Assembly (NCBI GenBank): GCA_039090855.1
Contig: CM077010.1
Coordinates: forward strand, 50,672,905 to 50,736,904
Reading direction: 5' to 3'
DNA length: 64,000 nt
From: Macrothele yani
Lineage: Eukaryota; Arthropoda; Arachnida; Araneae; Macrothelidae
Shown: piece by piece, positions 21,321 through 31,251 of the stretch
How the letters are laid out: each line of letters starts with the position of its first letter
Position numbering within the stretch: the first letter of the stretch is position 1
Translations under genes and position numbers: made by a program
Notes under the pieces: model-generated
Database searches by the model: none
What the model was told of the DNA's origin: nothing
What the model saw: the letters and a program-made list of their open reading frames with translations, nothing else

Positions 21321-21589
21321 TGAGTTGTATTATTGTTTGGCGTAATCACACTTCCCTATTCGTCCCTTGAAATCAGCGCTACTTGCTGTATTACTTTTGG
21401 ACCGCCATACTATCATGCGCATGCTTCTTTTCATTCGGTGATGGTATTACTTTACTATTGTGTATTGCTACCTTATCGATATAGATTGTCCGTACCAACT
21501 GTCATTAAACTGTCGTGTGAATTTTGTTTTATTCATGATCTTGTCTTTGTCACATTAAATTTGGGCACCAGTGTATTCAAATATCCCTA

Positions 21590-21990
21590 GAATTAAAGAA
21601 GCTAAAATGATGAAGCCATTTGAATATGGTTATCGAGAAGAAATGAGAAAATAAATTGGAATAAAAAAATTACCAGTGATGAAGTATTGAAAAGAGATGA
21701 AGAAGAAAACAATTTACTAAAGACCATAAGAAAAAGAAAATATAACTGGATAGGTCATGTGTTAAGAGGAGACAGCGTATTGTAAAGAACGGTAGAAGGG
21801 GAAATTGAGGGAAAGCGACCAAGAGGAAGGAGACGACTAAGGCTGTTCGATAATATAATAGGCACAGGAAGCTATCAATAACTAAAGGAGGAAGCAAGTT
21901 GCAGAGGAAACTAGAGGAAGAGAACTTGCTGAGATACCGTTGGACCTGTCAAGAGAGAGAACACTAATGATGACGATGATGAGAATTACT
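21590..21990 (+). pseudogene. RTE-type LINE 3' end, divergent family
   Basis: In broken frames it reads ITSDEVLKR, KRKYNWIGHVLRG, EGEIEGKRPRGRRRLR and a final GATGATGACGATGATG tail. The K..WIGHVLR…GKRxRGRxR signature is the conserved C-terminus of BovB/RTE-like reverse transcriptases. The tail is trinucleotide, not poly(A). It is distinct from the family at 12501 and 25237. Confidence 0.75.
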
Positions 21991-22900
21991 TAGAATAAAT
22001 CTATAATAAAGGACTGTTTGACACTGTTTAAAATAAGTAAAGGTATTATGTCCGCCATCTGGAGTGACCACACAAGACACTTGCCATTGGTCGTAACATT
22101 TTTTACGGAAATTTGTAGTGTTGCTGTTGTAGAGGTTTACACCACACAGATCAAAATATTAATTGTTAATAGACATCCAATTTCTCGCAAAAAGCTGAGT
22201 GATTAACAAGATGTCGGCTACGATTAGGATAGTAGGTGAGAAAGCTGGTGTAACCTACCAGCTCTCTCGGCCCCCGTGTTCTCCAGACAAACACCTACTA
22301 TTTCTTCGTAATTTTTTTTTATTTGAATACGTAGTTTGAAAATTATTGTGAATAAAAAATGAAAAAGTGAGTGTGATACACACTTTGAAAATCTCCAGAA
22401 AATCAGAGAGGAATATTGAAGTTGGGGTGAAAACTTTAACTTTCAAGCTTCCAAGAACTAGATGTTGTAGATAGATTTCCTCCGAGTGTAACTCTAAATG
22501 GTTTCAACTAAAACTGGTTTACTACTGAATGTGGTATTATAGGAACAGCACAGTTAAGACACTTTTAGCGGCTTCCTTTCCCTTATGTGTCTGACCTGTT
22601 TCGGGAGTAACTTTCACATTTAAAGGATTACAGAGCATTGTATATGACGAAGCTAGCTTCTGATTTTATACAGATTATAATTTTGCGGTCACTTATGAGA
22701 ATCTGATCCTTCTGTGCTGTTTGTCGACCTGCAGCTGTATTGCAGGTTGGTTTTACGGCACTTTCGTGAGAACTAAAGGCTTCTTTTATTAATGTCGAGA
22801 GCTGTTTGCTTGCCACGGAGCAATAAATCGAGCCTCTACTTGCACGAGCCTTGAGTGAGAAAGCCCAACTGTGCGAATGTCCAAAGACGGGTACGTTTCA
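21991..22900. other. Unassigned spacer
   Basis: Nothing recognised in about 900 bp. Confidence 0.35.
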
Positions 22901-22905
22901 GACTT

Positions 22906-23155
22906 GAAGTCTTGGAGCTTTCAAGGTAGAGCCGTTGACTGTTTATAGCAATACAGGATCGAGCCCTGTTCATAATTCACTTTCGAGACATCAGTTTCAG
23001 TGAATGATCTTTGTTGTCCTTAGTATTGACGAAGTCTTGGAGCTTTCAAGGTAGGGTCGTAGATTTTTAAGCTGCAATCCAAAATCGAGCCCTGTTCATA
23101 ATTCACTTCCAAGACATCCGTTTCAGTGAATGATCTTCGTTGTCCTTACTGTGCC
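22906..23155 (+). repeat. 125-bp direct duplication
   Basis: 'gaagtcttggagctttcaagg' begins units at 22906 and 23031. Both continue with 'tcgagccctgttcataattcact' and 'cagtgaatgatctt(t/c)gttgtcctta'. Confidence 0.88.
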
Positions 23156-23199
23156 TTAAATGAAATCAAAACTATAATTCTTAAGAGGCGGTCGATACA

Positions 23200-23685
23200 C
23201 GATTAAAATAAACTTGAAGAGATGGTATTTACAAGTTTAAAATCATTTAATTAAGAAACACACACACGATCTTTAGGACCCTGTCACAACAGGTCCTTCA
23301 TCAGGTGATAAACACTGTATAAACAGAAGTGCAGTTGTCTCAAATAGGTCAAACCAATGGTAGAGTCATGGGTAATGAAAGAAGTTTAAAGATGGGGGAG
23401 GCGGGGTAGTACGGATATTCCAGGGAGGGAGACTGGGGTGAAGAGGGTTAAGAAGTAGTAAGTAATGGGTTCGAGTAAATATGTAGTAAGGTAAGGAGGA
23501 GTAGGTTGGGGAAAGGGGGAAAATTGGGGAAGGAGTGCTAAATTATAAGTAAAAGGGTAAGAGATAGTGTCTAGTTTAAGAAAAAGGGGGAGACCTTGAG
23601 GTTCTAAACAAATCTATAACAACCAAAAAGTGGTGTATACCTTTGCGCATTGCGACGTACTTGTCACGGAGCAATAATCGTCTCT
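23200..23685. other. Purine-biased non-coding block
   Basis: It contains the inverted pair 'aggaccctgtcacaacaggtcctt' (23275-23298) and a G-rich, A-rich region from 23390 to 23600. No ORF; the class is unknown. Confidence 0.35.
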
Positions 23686-23689
23686 GAGC

Positions 23690-23722
23690 GTGGTTTTCAC
23701 ATTATTCTGTCCAACCCCTGTA
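23690..23722 (-). repeat. Isolated Tc1-type terminus
   Basis: 'ttcacattattctgtccaac' + 'ccctgtaa' matches the right end of the Tc1 at 36838-37912 (cacattatactgtccaacccctgta). No partner end or transposase is nearby, so this is a scar or a truncated copy. Confidence 0.6.
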
Positions 23723-24800
23723 AGTCAACAAGATTTAAGCTGTAATTGAAGTTAGACTTTTAAAATGATAGTTCTACACAACCAGTTAAAGTCCGTTAGT
23801 TATATATATTAAACATAACCGTGGTCCCTATAAACATGATTAATCTCATTGCAGTTCAATACTTGTAAATAATACCGTGTTTTGTTTCAGAAACTAGATT
23901 TTGAAGAAGGAAATAAATTTTGGGGGGATGAGGATTTTGTGGATTTTAATATTCAAACAACACATAATTCCTGGATACGTGCAATAAACATTAACTCCAA
24001 ACCACACAGTGAAATTAACCAGACATGTCTGAAAGGCGTTGTTATTTATCTCGCCTTTCTATTGGCTGCTGGTGAATTTCGTTCCATTTGCAGGAGGAAA
24101 TTTTCTTGTTGCCATCCAGAGAAACTTTAATTAAGGATGTGCTTCAAGATGTAACCTTTGGGAGTGATCTGTTGGCGGGGAGCGAAGGAGGGAGACAGTA
24201 AAAAGGAGTGCTTATGTACATGCTTCTTCTCTGTGCACGTCGTGCAATCTCGTGGGGAGCCATAAAATTCCTCCCCCGAGTCCCGCCCTCCCTTACATTT
24301 CTTTCGAGTACTCATCGTCCAGAAGTTCTTTTGTATCTCCAGGAAAATTTGGTTTACAACTGCAGAATCTGATGTGGAAGGCAGTTTTCGTTGTATATTC
24401 TGGTCCCCTACGAAAAAAAATGAATAACGTAAAATAAAATGGATATTCCAAGAGGAAATAGAAGATGGAATATTCGACCGACTCTGTTGCTGTGACAGTC
24501 ATAATTTGCATAATGGTGATTTTTAAAGGTCTTTAATTTCCCAGATGAAAAATAATTACTTCCTCATATATAAATAGCATGAAGTTAGTTTTCTCACAAG
24601 TAATTAGACGGTGTTTTTTAAAACAGAAACGGGGTACTCTTCAATACTTCATTAGAGTTAATGTTTCTTAATGAAGTTTTCAAAACTATCATTGAAACAC
24701 TTGTTTAAGCGCTTTCAGAAAGTCAGAAAGCGTATTAAAATAGCTGCTATGCACTGAATTTATTTGCCTGTTTGTCTGTCCAGTTGACAACTCGCATTTA
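23723..24800. other. Unassigned spacer
   Basis: About 1.1 kb of AT-rich sequence with no supported coding or repeat content. Confidence 0.35.
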
Positions 24801-24810
24801 AACACTTTAG

Positions 24811-25194
24811 AAGTAAATAAATAAATACATCCTTCTTAACCACGTTCTAGAAACACACAGTAACCGAAAAATTGTTTTTTAGCCGCCGCTGTGGAATTGA
24901 GCCAACAGAACTCTAGATATCTAGCCGAGTGTGTTACATATACGCCACGGTGGCCAACAATCCACGGTGCTATGTGTACTTTTAAGTCAGCTTCTGACAT
25001 CATAAATCCGTAAGATGGGCTCAGCTACTGAGACCATCTTACGGATTTATGATGTCATGTCTCAGTAGCTGAGCCCATCTTTTTCGGTTGCTGTGTGTTT
25101 CTAGAACGTGGTTAAGAGCGATGTATTTACTTATTTACTTGTTGCCACGTATTTGGAGTATTTTCAACTTGTATCTCGCAATTTGATTTAATTG

Positions 25195-25200
<6 letters not shown>
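24811..25200 (-). repeat. tRNA-like foldback repeat, left arm with nested hairpins
   Basis: The segment 24811-25014 is the reverse complement of 28443-28650. Within it, on the minus strand, is a tRNA-like core (ggccaccgtggcgtatatgt; B-box-like ggctcaattcc). From 24997 two inverted pairs overlap: gacatcataaatccgtaagatgg with its complement at 25034-25056, and aagatgggctcagctactgag with its complement at 25059-25082. After 25082 the outer end of the repeat ('cggttgctgtgtgtttctag') follows again in plus orientation. Confidence 0.75.
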
Positions 25201-25236
<36 letters not shown>

Positions 25237-25239
<3 letters not shown>

Positions 25240-28200
25240 GATGTAAGGTCAGGTGATGCGTAACATCACAGCCTCTCCTTGACAAATGTCAACCCCGCCT
25301 TCTCGTGGTGCATCCTGTTCCTACTAAAGGGGCTCTGACGACCGCAAATAGCGGTATAACTATACCATCGGGATTAGAGGAAATACTATCCCACACTCAC
25401 CAACCCGCTTGGCCAGCGTGGTGAGTTATGGCCAAACCCCTCCAAAATGACTCCACAACTTAAATCTTGGCCCTCAGTCTCCGGCAGCTGGAATGTACCT
25501 GGCCAAGGCAGCGGCCAGTGCGACATGAAGGCAGAGGGTGCTAAGAATCCCCGGAGGACCGGACTAGGCTGCCATCTGATGCTGACCTTGGCAACGTACA
25601 ATGGACGCTCCCTATCTTCTGATTCAAGGCTTCTTGAATTGGAAGAGGAACTACAAAGGATCAAGTGGGACATCGTGGGGCTAAGTGAGGTAAGGAGAAA
25701 AGGAGAAGATCTCATTGAACTGAAAAGTGGACATCTCTTCTACTATCGTGGGACAGATACTGGCAGAACTAGTGGTGTTGGATTTATAATAAACAAGAAA
25801 CTGAAGGATAAAGTTGTAGAAGTTGAAAGTTCCTCTGACAGAGCTGCACGGCTTGTTATCCAACTCTCGAAAAGATACCAGGCTCAGATTATTCAAACTT
25901 ATGCACCCACCACAAGTCATCCTGAAGAAGAAATTGAAGAATTTTATGAGGAAATTTGTCATCTAAATAATAAAGGTAAGCAGCACTTGAAAATAATTAT
26001 GGGAGATTTCAATGCAAAAATAGGGCAACGGCAACAGAATGAAACTTCAGTAGGTAAATTCGGTCACGGCAACAGAAACCAGCGTGGAAATACTCTCGTT
26101 GAGTTTGCAGAGGCAGAAGGGTTTTTCATCATGAACTCCTTCTTCAAGAAAAAGCCACACAGGAAATGGACATGGAGACATCCAAATGGGACGACAAGTG
26201 AAATTGATTTTATTATGTGTAACAAAAAATTCGTCATAGAAGACTGCAGTGTGCTAAACAAGTTCAACACTGGTAGTGACCATAGATTGGTGAGATGTAA
26301 GATGCACCTCAACACTAAACTTGAACGTGGCAAGCTCATAAGACAAACAAAATGTATTGACATAACCAACCTCAAAAAACACCATAATACCTTCAAGTTG
26401 GAACTGAAGAACAGGTTCTCTGCTTTAGAAGGCCTAACATCGGAAGAAGTGGACATCTCTGAAGTTAACAGAAAAGTAACCAAAGCTCTTATGGAAACAG
26501 CAACAAAATTAGCTGGGTCTAAGAACAAGTTGCATGTAAATAAATTATCAGGAAAAACGAAAATGTTGATGCAAAAAAGAAGAGAGATGAGGACAACTAA
26601 AGAAGATGTGACTTCCAAAGTGGAATATATAGAGCTATGCAAGACAGTACGAAAAAGTATCACTGAAGACGTAAGAAAATTCAACTGTGAACTAGTGAGG
26701 AAAGCAATTGAAAACAACCAAAGCCTAAAGATAGCAAAGGGACATCTCAGTAAGGGAAGAAAACAGATTATGGCACTGAGAAAAGAAGATGGTTCTGTAA
26801 CAAGAAATAGAGGCGAAATTTTGACAAGAGTGAAAGATTTCTACTCCAAATTATATGAAAGGGATGATACATGCACTCCAGACATCATGAAAGATACCAG
26901 TACTAGAGTTCCTCCAGTCCTTCCAGCAGAAGTTGCACATGCAATCAAGAACATGAAGCGAGGAAAAGCTCCAGGAGAAGATGGAATTACTGTAGACATC
27001 ATACAAGAAGCAAGTGGAGAAATCGAAACAGTACTCGCCCAAATTTTCACTCGATGCCTTAATGAAGGAAAGATTCCTGAGGATTGGAACACCGCTACAA
27101 TGATCCTGCTACATAAGAAAGGTGACATTGAGGATCTCGGAAACTACAGACCTATCAGCCTCCTATCAGTAGTTTATAAAATCTTCACTAAAGTTCTTTC
27201 ACACCGCTTGAAGGTAACACTGGACATGGCTCAACCGAGAGAACAAGCTGGATTCAGGAGTGGCTACAGCACAATAGATCATATCCATGTGCTGAGAGAA
27301 CTAATTGGAAGAGCGAGGGAATATGAACTTCCATTGTGCATGGCTTTTATCGATTATGAAAAAGCCTTTGATTCGGTGAAACCATCAGCAGTTACAATGG
27401 CTCTGAAAACCTGCGGTATTGAAGATGCATACATTAATATTATTAATAACATCTATGAAAATGCAAGTGCAAAGATTAGGCTGTTTGAAAATACAACACA
27501 CATAAAAATTGGAAAGGGAGTGAGACAAGGTGACACCATATCTCCGAAGCTCTTTAATGCCACATTGGAGGGTGTTTTTCAGTCACTGAGCTGGGAAAAC
27601 AAGGGGATAAAGATTAATGGAGATTATCTAACCCACCTTCGTTTTGCTGATGACGTAGTCATTTTTGCAACTAGCCCATCAGAGCTGCAGAGTATGATCC
27701 AGGAACTTGCTGACAAGAGTAAAGAAGTGGGATTAAAAATGAACTTTCAGAAGACAAAAGTGATGTTCAATGCTTTTACAAGAAATGAAGATTTATCGAT
27801 TGATGGAGAAAAGCTGGAGATAACAGACACGTACGTTTATCTTGGACAGCAGATATCAAGTGAGGGTCACATTGATGAAGAAATTAATCGGCGTACAAAA
27901 CTTGCCTGGAGAGCTTTTGGAAGAAACAGCATAATTTTCAAGAGCAATATGCCATTATGTCTTAAAAGAAAAGTGTTTGATCAATGCATCCTTCCAGTGC
28001 TTACGTATGGTGCAGAGACGTGGACCTTAACTAAAAGAGACATACAAAGGCTGCAGACAACTCAAAGAAGCATGGAGAGGTGCATACTTGGTGTAACCAG
28101 GAGAGATAAGAAGAGGAACTCGTGGATCCGAAAAATGACAAGAGTGGAAGACATCATGATCAGAGTTAAATCCCTGAAATGGCAATGGGCTGGACATACT

Positions 28201-28430
28201 GCCAGAAGGACAGATCATCGATGGACAGCCGAAATTTTAGATTGGATTCCAAGGGACAGGAAAAGACCCAGAAGAAGACCACATGGGAGATGGGTGGATG
28301 AAATTCGAAAGTATGCAGGGGTGACATGGAGGAGACTGGCACAAGACAGACCGTTGTGGAGGAAACTTGGGGAGACCTTCGTCCAGCAGTGGATTGATAA
28401 TGGTTGACAATGATGATGATGATGATGATA
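25237..28430 (+). mobile_element. RTE-clade non-LTR retrotransposon, copy 2 (apparently intact)
   Basis: A 3.19-kb element with a roughly 210-bp 5' leader beginning TGGGATGTAAGGTCAGG, one ORF, an essentially absent 3' UTR and a terminal (TGA)n at 28411-28429. It was inserted into a TA-repeat: (TA)n lies directly before it and tatatatata directly after, so the TSD is within TA units. A single long ORF with a simple-repeat tail is the RTE layout. It closely resembles copy 1, which suggests recent activity of the family. Confidence 0.93.
25447..28407 (+). CDS. RTE endonuclease-reverse transcriptase (986 aa)
   Basis: The only long uninterrupted coding sequence in the window. Residues about 45-285 form an apurinic-type endonuclease: LATYNGRSL (48-56), catalytic Glu81 in LSEVRR, GDFNAKIG (186-193) and GSDHR (276-280). 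Residues about 490-760 form the reverse transcriptase: APGEDGIT (508-515), YRPISLLS, EQAGFRSGYS (599-608), motif A FIDYEKAFD (634-642), motif B GVRQGDTISP (691-700) and motif C FADD (733-736). The C-terminal region has YLGQQIS, LTYGAETWTLTKRD and WAGHTARRTDHRW. It nicks the target and copies its own RNA onto the free 3' end. The start chosen is the first ATG after the leader. The clade is RTE/BovB-like, often misannotated as craniofacial development protein 2. All catalytic residues I can check are present. Confidence 0.95.
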   Translation: MTPQLKSWPSVSGSWNVPGQGSGQCDMKAEGAKNPRRTGLGCHLMLTLATYNGRSLSSDSRLLELEEELQRIKWDIVGLSEVRRKGEDLIELKSGHLFYYRGTDTGRTSGVGFIINKKLKDKVVEVESSSDRAARLVIQLSKRYQAQIIQTYAPTTSHPEEEIEEFYEEICHLNNKGKQHLKIIMGDFNAKIGQRQQNETSVGKFGHGNRNQRGNTLVEFAEAEGFFIMNSFFKKKPHRKWTWRHPNGTTSEIDFIMCNKKFVIEDCSVLNKFNTGSDHRLVRCKMHLNTKLERGKLIRQTKCIDITNLKKHHNTFKLELKNRFSALEGLTSEEVDISEVNRKVTKALMETATKLAGSKNKLHVNKLSGKTKMLMQKRREMRTTKEDVTSKVEYIELCKTVRKSITEDVRKFNCELVRKAIENNQSLKIAKGHLSKGRKQIMALRKEDGSVTRNRGEILTRVKDFYSKLYERDDTCTPDIMKDTSTRVPPVLPAEVAHAIKNMKRGKAPGEDGITVDIIQEASGEIETVLAQIFTRCLNEGKIPEDWNTATMILLHKKGDIEDLGNYRPISLLSVVYKIFTKVLSHRLKVTLDMAQPREQAGFRSGYSTIDHIHVLRELIGRAREYELPLCMAFIDYEKAFDSVKPSAVTMALKTCGIEDAYINIINNIYENASAKIRLFENTTHIKIGKGVRQGDTISPKLFNATLEGVFQSLSWENKGIKINGDYLTHLRFADDVVIFATSPSELQSMIQELADKSKEVGLKMNFQKTKVMFNAFTRNEDLSIDGEKLEITDTYVYLGQQISSEGHIDEEINRRTKLAWRAFGRNSIIFKSNMPLCLKRKVFDQCILPVLTYGAETWTLTKRDIQRLQTTQRSMERCILGVTRRDKKRNSWIRKMTRVEDIMIRVKSLKWQWAGHTARRTDHRWTAEILDWIPRDRKRPRRRPHGRWVDEIRKYAGVTWRRLAQDRPLWRKLGETFVQQWIDNG

Positions 28431-28690
28431 TATATATAGCTAGTGCCGTTACGGATCTATGATGTCAGAAGCTGACTTAAAATTACACATAGCACCGTGG
28501 ATTGTTGGCCACCGTGGCGTATATGTAATGCACTCGGCTAGATATCGAGAGTTCTGTTGGTTCAATTCCAAAGTGGCGGCTAAAAACAATTTTTCGGTTG
28601 ATGTGTGTTTCTAGAACGTGGTTAAGAGCGATGTATTTATTTATTTACTTGTCGCCACGTATTTGGAGTATTTTCAACTTTAGAAGTAGT
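28431..28690 (+). repeat. tRNA-like foldback repeat, right arm
   Basis: A plus-strand copy of the repeat seen inverted at 24811. It contains 'ggccaccgtggcgtatatgt', an ACTCGG…CGAG hairpin, the B-box-like GGTTCAATTCC (about 28558-28570) and 'agtggcggc'. It ends 'cgccacgtatttggagtattttcaac', which also ends the partial unit near 25170. The tRNA-like core suggests a SINE- or LTR-type repeat rather than a classical MITE. Confidence 0.65.
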
Positions 28691-28970
28691 ACTAGGTCTA
28701 ACTCCGCGGATAGTATGGGGAGACTTACGGGCAACAGTATGAAACCAAGCTAAGCCCCAATTGAAATCGTTATAGCGTTAAAATTACGTGCAGCACACTA
28801 ATCGTGTTATATTCGTAAACAGCATGGAGGCCGATTCGCGTACTGAGCATACATCGAGCGCGCGGTGCTCCCCTCGCTTCCTTTGTGCGGTGGAGATGAT
28901 GAAATATTTCTGGGTGTGCCGCAGCGTTTGACTCAATCTATTTCGGCAACCGTAAGCACAGTGCGACTGT
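28691..28970. other. Unassigned spacer
   Basis: Nothing recognised. Confidence 0.35.
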
Positions 28971-28972
28971 GT

Positions 28973-29260
28973 GTGGTATCTTTTTAAATCTCTCGACGAG
29001 ATCTATTCAAATATACGAAGAACATTTTGCAGTAGTTTTAACTGAACATTTAAAAACTTGTTTTCTTGTGAACCGGTGAACACTTTTGACAATATCGCGG
29101 TTTATCTGGACAACAGTGAGTGGAAAACGACTTTACGTGGTATCGTTTTAAATATCTCTCTATTCAAATATATAAGGAATATATCGCAGTGGTTTAAACT
29201 AATTTTTTTTAAATATTTTCATGTGAACGGGTTAACATTTTCGACAATGCCGCGGAATTC
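28973..29260 (+). repeat. 164-bp direct duplication
   Basis: 'gtggtatc.tttttaaat.tctc' at 28973 and 29137 begins two diverged units. Both include 'ctattcaaatata', 'ttttcttgtgaacSggttaac' and 'gacaatRYcgcgg'. Confidence 0.8.
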
Positions 29261-29366
29261 GCAGAATGAACGCGAGCAAAAGTGGAGAAAATCAAAACGA
29301 GAAGCAAGAACAAGTGATGAGGAATGTAAGAAGCCCAAGAAGACTGTAGCCCAACGAACTAGGTAG
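29247..29366 (+). CDS. Short basic N-terminal ORF (transposon-type, partial)
   Basis: It encodes MPRNSQNEREQKWRKSKREA…KKTVAQRTR and stops after 40 residues. Short Lys/Arg-rich starts with an AQRxR motif are common at the N-terminus of arthropod transposon proteins, including Helitron ORFs, but the piece is too short to assign. It lies just after the 164-bp duplication, which could be its promoter region. It may be non-coding. Confidence 0.3.
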   Translation: MPRNSQNEREQKWRKSKREARTSDEECKKPKKTVAQRTR

Positions 29367-29399
29367 CATCGAGAACTCTAAACAAAAAACCAACACACC

Positions 29400-29723
29400 G
29401 ATCGAACCCGTACCCGATACATCTCCAGTTCTGCTTTGTGTTCACAATTTATCCAGCATTATTTATAAAAAAAAACTTACGTAAGCTACTGTATATATCA
29501 TAGACCTTTGTTGGCTACAACATATTAAATAAATGCTTTAAAACCATATTCCATTAGCTAATTTCAACTCTTTGATCAGCAAGTCGTAATCCTACGTTCC
29601 AAACTCAATCAGAACTGAGCCTATCTGTATTTTTTTTACTTAGAAGAAAGTCCCTATAATGAAAATATCGGGTCTTTACCCATCAGATATGGTATTAGGA
29701 GACAGAAAACTGTTTTTAAGAAT
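29400..29723. other. Unassigned spacer
   Basis: AT-rich, with no feature recognised. Confidence 0.35.
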
Positions 29724-29880
29724 TGTGACGTGCCTGCCCCGCAGGACGCACACGACACAAAGGCAGCAAGAACGAACGTCTGCGTAGCTCAGTTGGTAGA
29801 GCGACTTGTTCCGGAATAAGTAGACTCGGGTTCGAATCTCGGCGTGGACCAAAAATGACGGAGAAATTTACTTCGTGATA
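29724..29880 (+). repeat. TRIM 5' LTR with tRNA-like core
   Basis: After about 58 bp comes a tRNA-like sequence (29780-29850): 5' acceptor strand GTCTGCG, A box TAGCTCAGTTGGTAGAGC, near-palindromic CTTGTTCCGGAATAAG in the anticodon-arm position, B box GGTTCGAATCT and 3' acceptor strand CGTGGAC, followed by CA. The acceptor strands pair with wobble or mismatch. The anticodon arm is ambiguous (6-nt loop), so it is unlikely to be a working tRNA gene. The A and B boxes could serve as an internal RNA polymerase III promoter. Confidence 0.8.
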
Positions 29881-29881
29881 A

Positions 29882-29893
29882 TGGCGCCCGAAC
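29882..29893 (+). promoter_or_regulatory. Primer-binding-site-like sequence
   Basis: TGGCGCCCGAAC begins one base after the 5' LTR. It equals the first 12 bases of the tRNA-Lys(3)-type primer-binding site used by many retroelements; the match stops there. Confidence 0.65.
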
Positions 29894-30130
29894 TTCCCGG
29901 ATGACCCGGCCGTTAAAGATCTCGCAAGGGTGTGATGTTCTTTCCACACCGCGTGATACAAAAAATAAGAGAATCCCTTTTTCAGCGCTTCGAAAAATAA
30001 ATGTGTGTGACGTTGCATTCCACACACTAGATTGACTAGGAGTTCTCAAGTGCACGTTCTTCAGCGGATGGCTTCCTACGACGATTCATGGTCACGTCTG
30101 ACCCGTGAGCCATGCCCCCGGCCCTCTTTC

Positions 30131-30142
30131 GGGGGGGGGAGA
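30131..30142 (+). promoter_or_regulatory. Polypurine tract of the TRIM
   Basis: Twelve purines (nine G, then AGA) end exactly at the first base of the 3' LTR, where plus-strand priming would occur. The copy at 49523 is preceded by 'aggaga', a possible trace of the same tract. Confidence 0.65.
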
Positions 30143-30292
30143 TGTGACGTGCCTGCCACGCAGGACGCACACGACATAAAGGCAGACAGCAGCCGGAACG
30201 AACGTCTGCGTAGCTCAGTTGGTAGAGCGACTTGTTCCGGAATATGTGGACTCGGGTTCGATCTCCAGCGTGGACCAAAATTACTTGCTATA
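30143..30292 (+). repeat. TRIM 3' LTR with tRNA-like core
   Basis: Same unit as the 5' LTR, with a small deletion (atgacggagaaa) after the tRNA-like part and a damaged B box (GGTTCGATCTC). The two LTRs are not identical, so the insertion is not recent. Confidence 0.78.
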
Positions 30293-30299
30293 AGTGCGA

Positions 30300-30910
30300 C
30301 AGAAAAATGCGCCTTTCGCTTTCTAGTAAAAGAATGAAAAATTAATTTACCAAGCTGGCGTATTGTTTCTCATTATTTTTCACTTAACAAATGTCTGCAG
30401 TTTTTGTCGTTCCACTTGTCATCTGCAGGTGTTCCTGAAAGGAATGATCTAAAGTGTCCTTGTGGGCGAAAAATCATCCTAATTCTCAGGTAGTTTTTTT
30501 TTTAATCCATCTTTTAGGGTTGAAGTTTGAAAAATGAAGTAGTGTTTGCCTGAAATTATGCCTGCGAGAGTTGAAATATATGGAAGACACGATGCAAGTG
30601 TTTCATTTTGTAGCCCATAATAATAAAAGAGGATGTCTGCTGATGTGTGGTTTTGGGGCACCCGAACTCATCGGGAAATGGTGTTCGACACTTAAACATC
30701 TGTCAGTCCCTGTTTCGCAGTTGGTCACTTCAAGACGAAATATCTACAGTTTTTTTTGCTTGGCTGGAAGCAAAATATTTTACCATGCTCTGCGTTTTCT
30801 ACGGGGAACCCAAAGACAGCTGAAAGTGTTGAAGTTGCCTTGAACGTTCGTGCGTACGCTGCTATCGACGCTTGAAATTTTCCTGGTACGTTTCACGAGA
30901 AGTAAAGCAA
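30300..30910. other. Unassigned spacer
   Basis: It contains an open frame of 90 codons (30571-30843) with no recognisable domain. I do not call it a gene. Confidence 0.35.
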
Positions 30911-30914
30911 TTTC

Positions 30915-30960
30915 TCATAATGGTTTCCAAATAGCTATCTACGTACGATCAGTTAAGACT
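30915..30960 (+). repeat. Partial arm of the TACGTACGATCAGTTAA palindromic repeat
   Basis: 'taatggtttccaaatagcta' + 'tctacgtacgatcagttaa' matches the arm at 31191. No inverted partner is close by. Confidence 0.7.
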
Positions 30961-31251
30961 GAGGAACTTCGGCATAACTTGAAGCGAGCGGCAATTAGTG
31001 AGGAAATTAAGATGGGCCTCATTGACAGTCAGCTTGCGACAAAACATACATAAAGGTCCTGATCACTCTCTCCATTTCTGTGCACAGCTAATAACAAGGT
31101 ATACTACCAAATAATCCACCCTATTAAATTTCAGATTCGCAGCTAAAGTAACAAATTATAATATAGAAATTTTTCGTACGGAATGGTAATAATGGTTTCC
31201 AAATAACTGTCTACGTACGATCAATTAAAACTGATCGTACGTAGACAGCTA

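Larger units (their letters stand above)
29724..30292 (+). mobile_element. TRIM: miniature LTR retrotransposon with tRNA-like LTRs
   Basis: A 569-bp unit in which two direct repeats (29724-29880, 157 bp; 30143-30292, 150 bp) flank 262 bp of non-coding sequence. Directly after the first repeat is TGGCGCCCGAAC (29882-29893), the start of the retroviral tRNA-Lys-type primer-binding site. Directly before the second is a purine run GGGGGGGGGAGA (30131-30142), in the place and form of a polypurine tract. Both repeats begin TGTGACGTGCCTGCC. There is no gag or pol. This is the layout of a terminal-repeat retrotransposon in miniature, dependent on another element's enzymes. No clear TSD is visible at this copy. 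Confidence 0.8.

Noticed and set aside
24930..24960. Host gene for craniofacial development protein 2 at 25447
   Set aside because: The ORF has endonuclease and RT motifs and sits in an element with TSD and simple-repeat tail; the host-gene name comes from a domesticated relative.
26064..26717. 217-codon minus-strand ORF opposite the RTE
   Set aside because: Shadow of the RTE coding frame; no recognised domain, and the same shadow occurs in copy 1.
30571..30843. 90-codon ORF as a host gene
   Set aside because: No similarity recognised and no conserved composition; length is within chance expectation.
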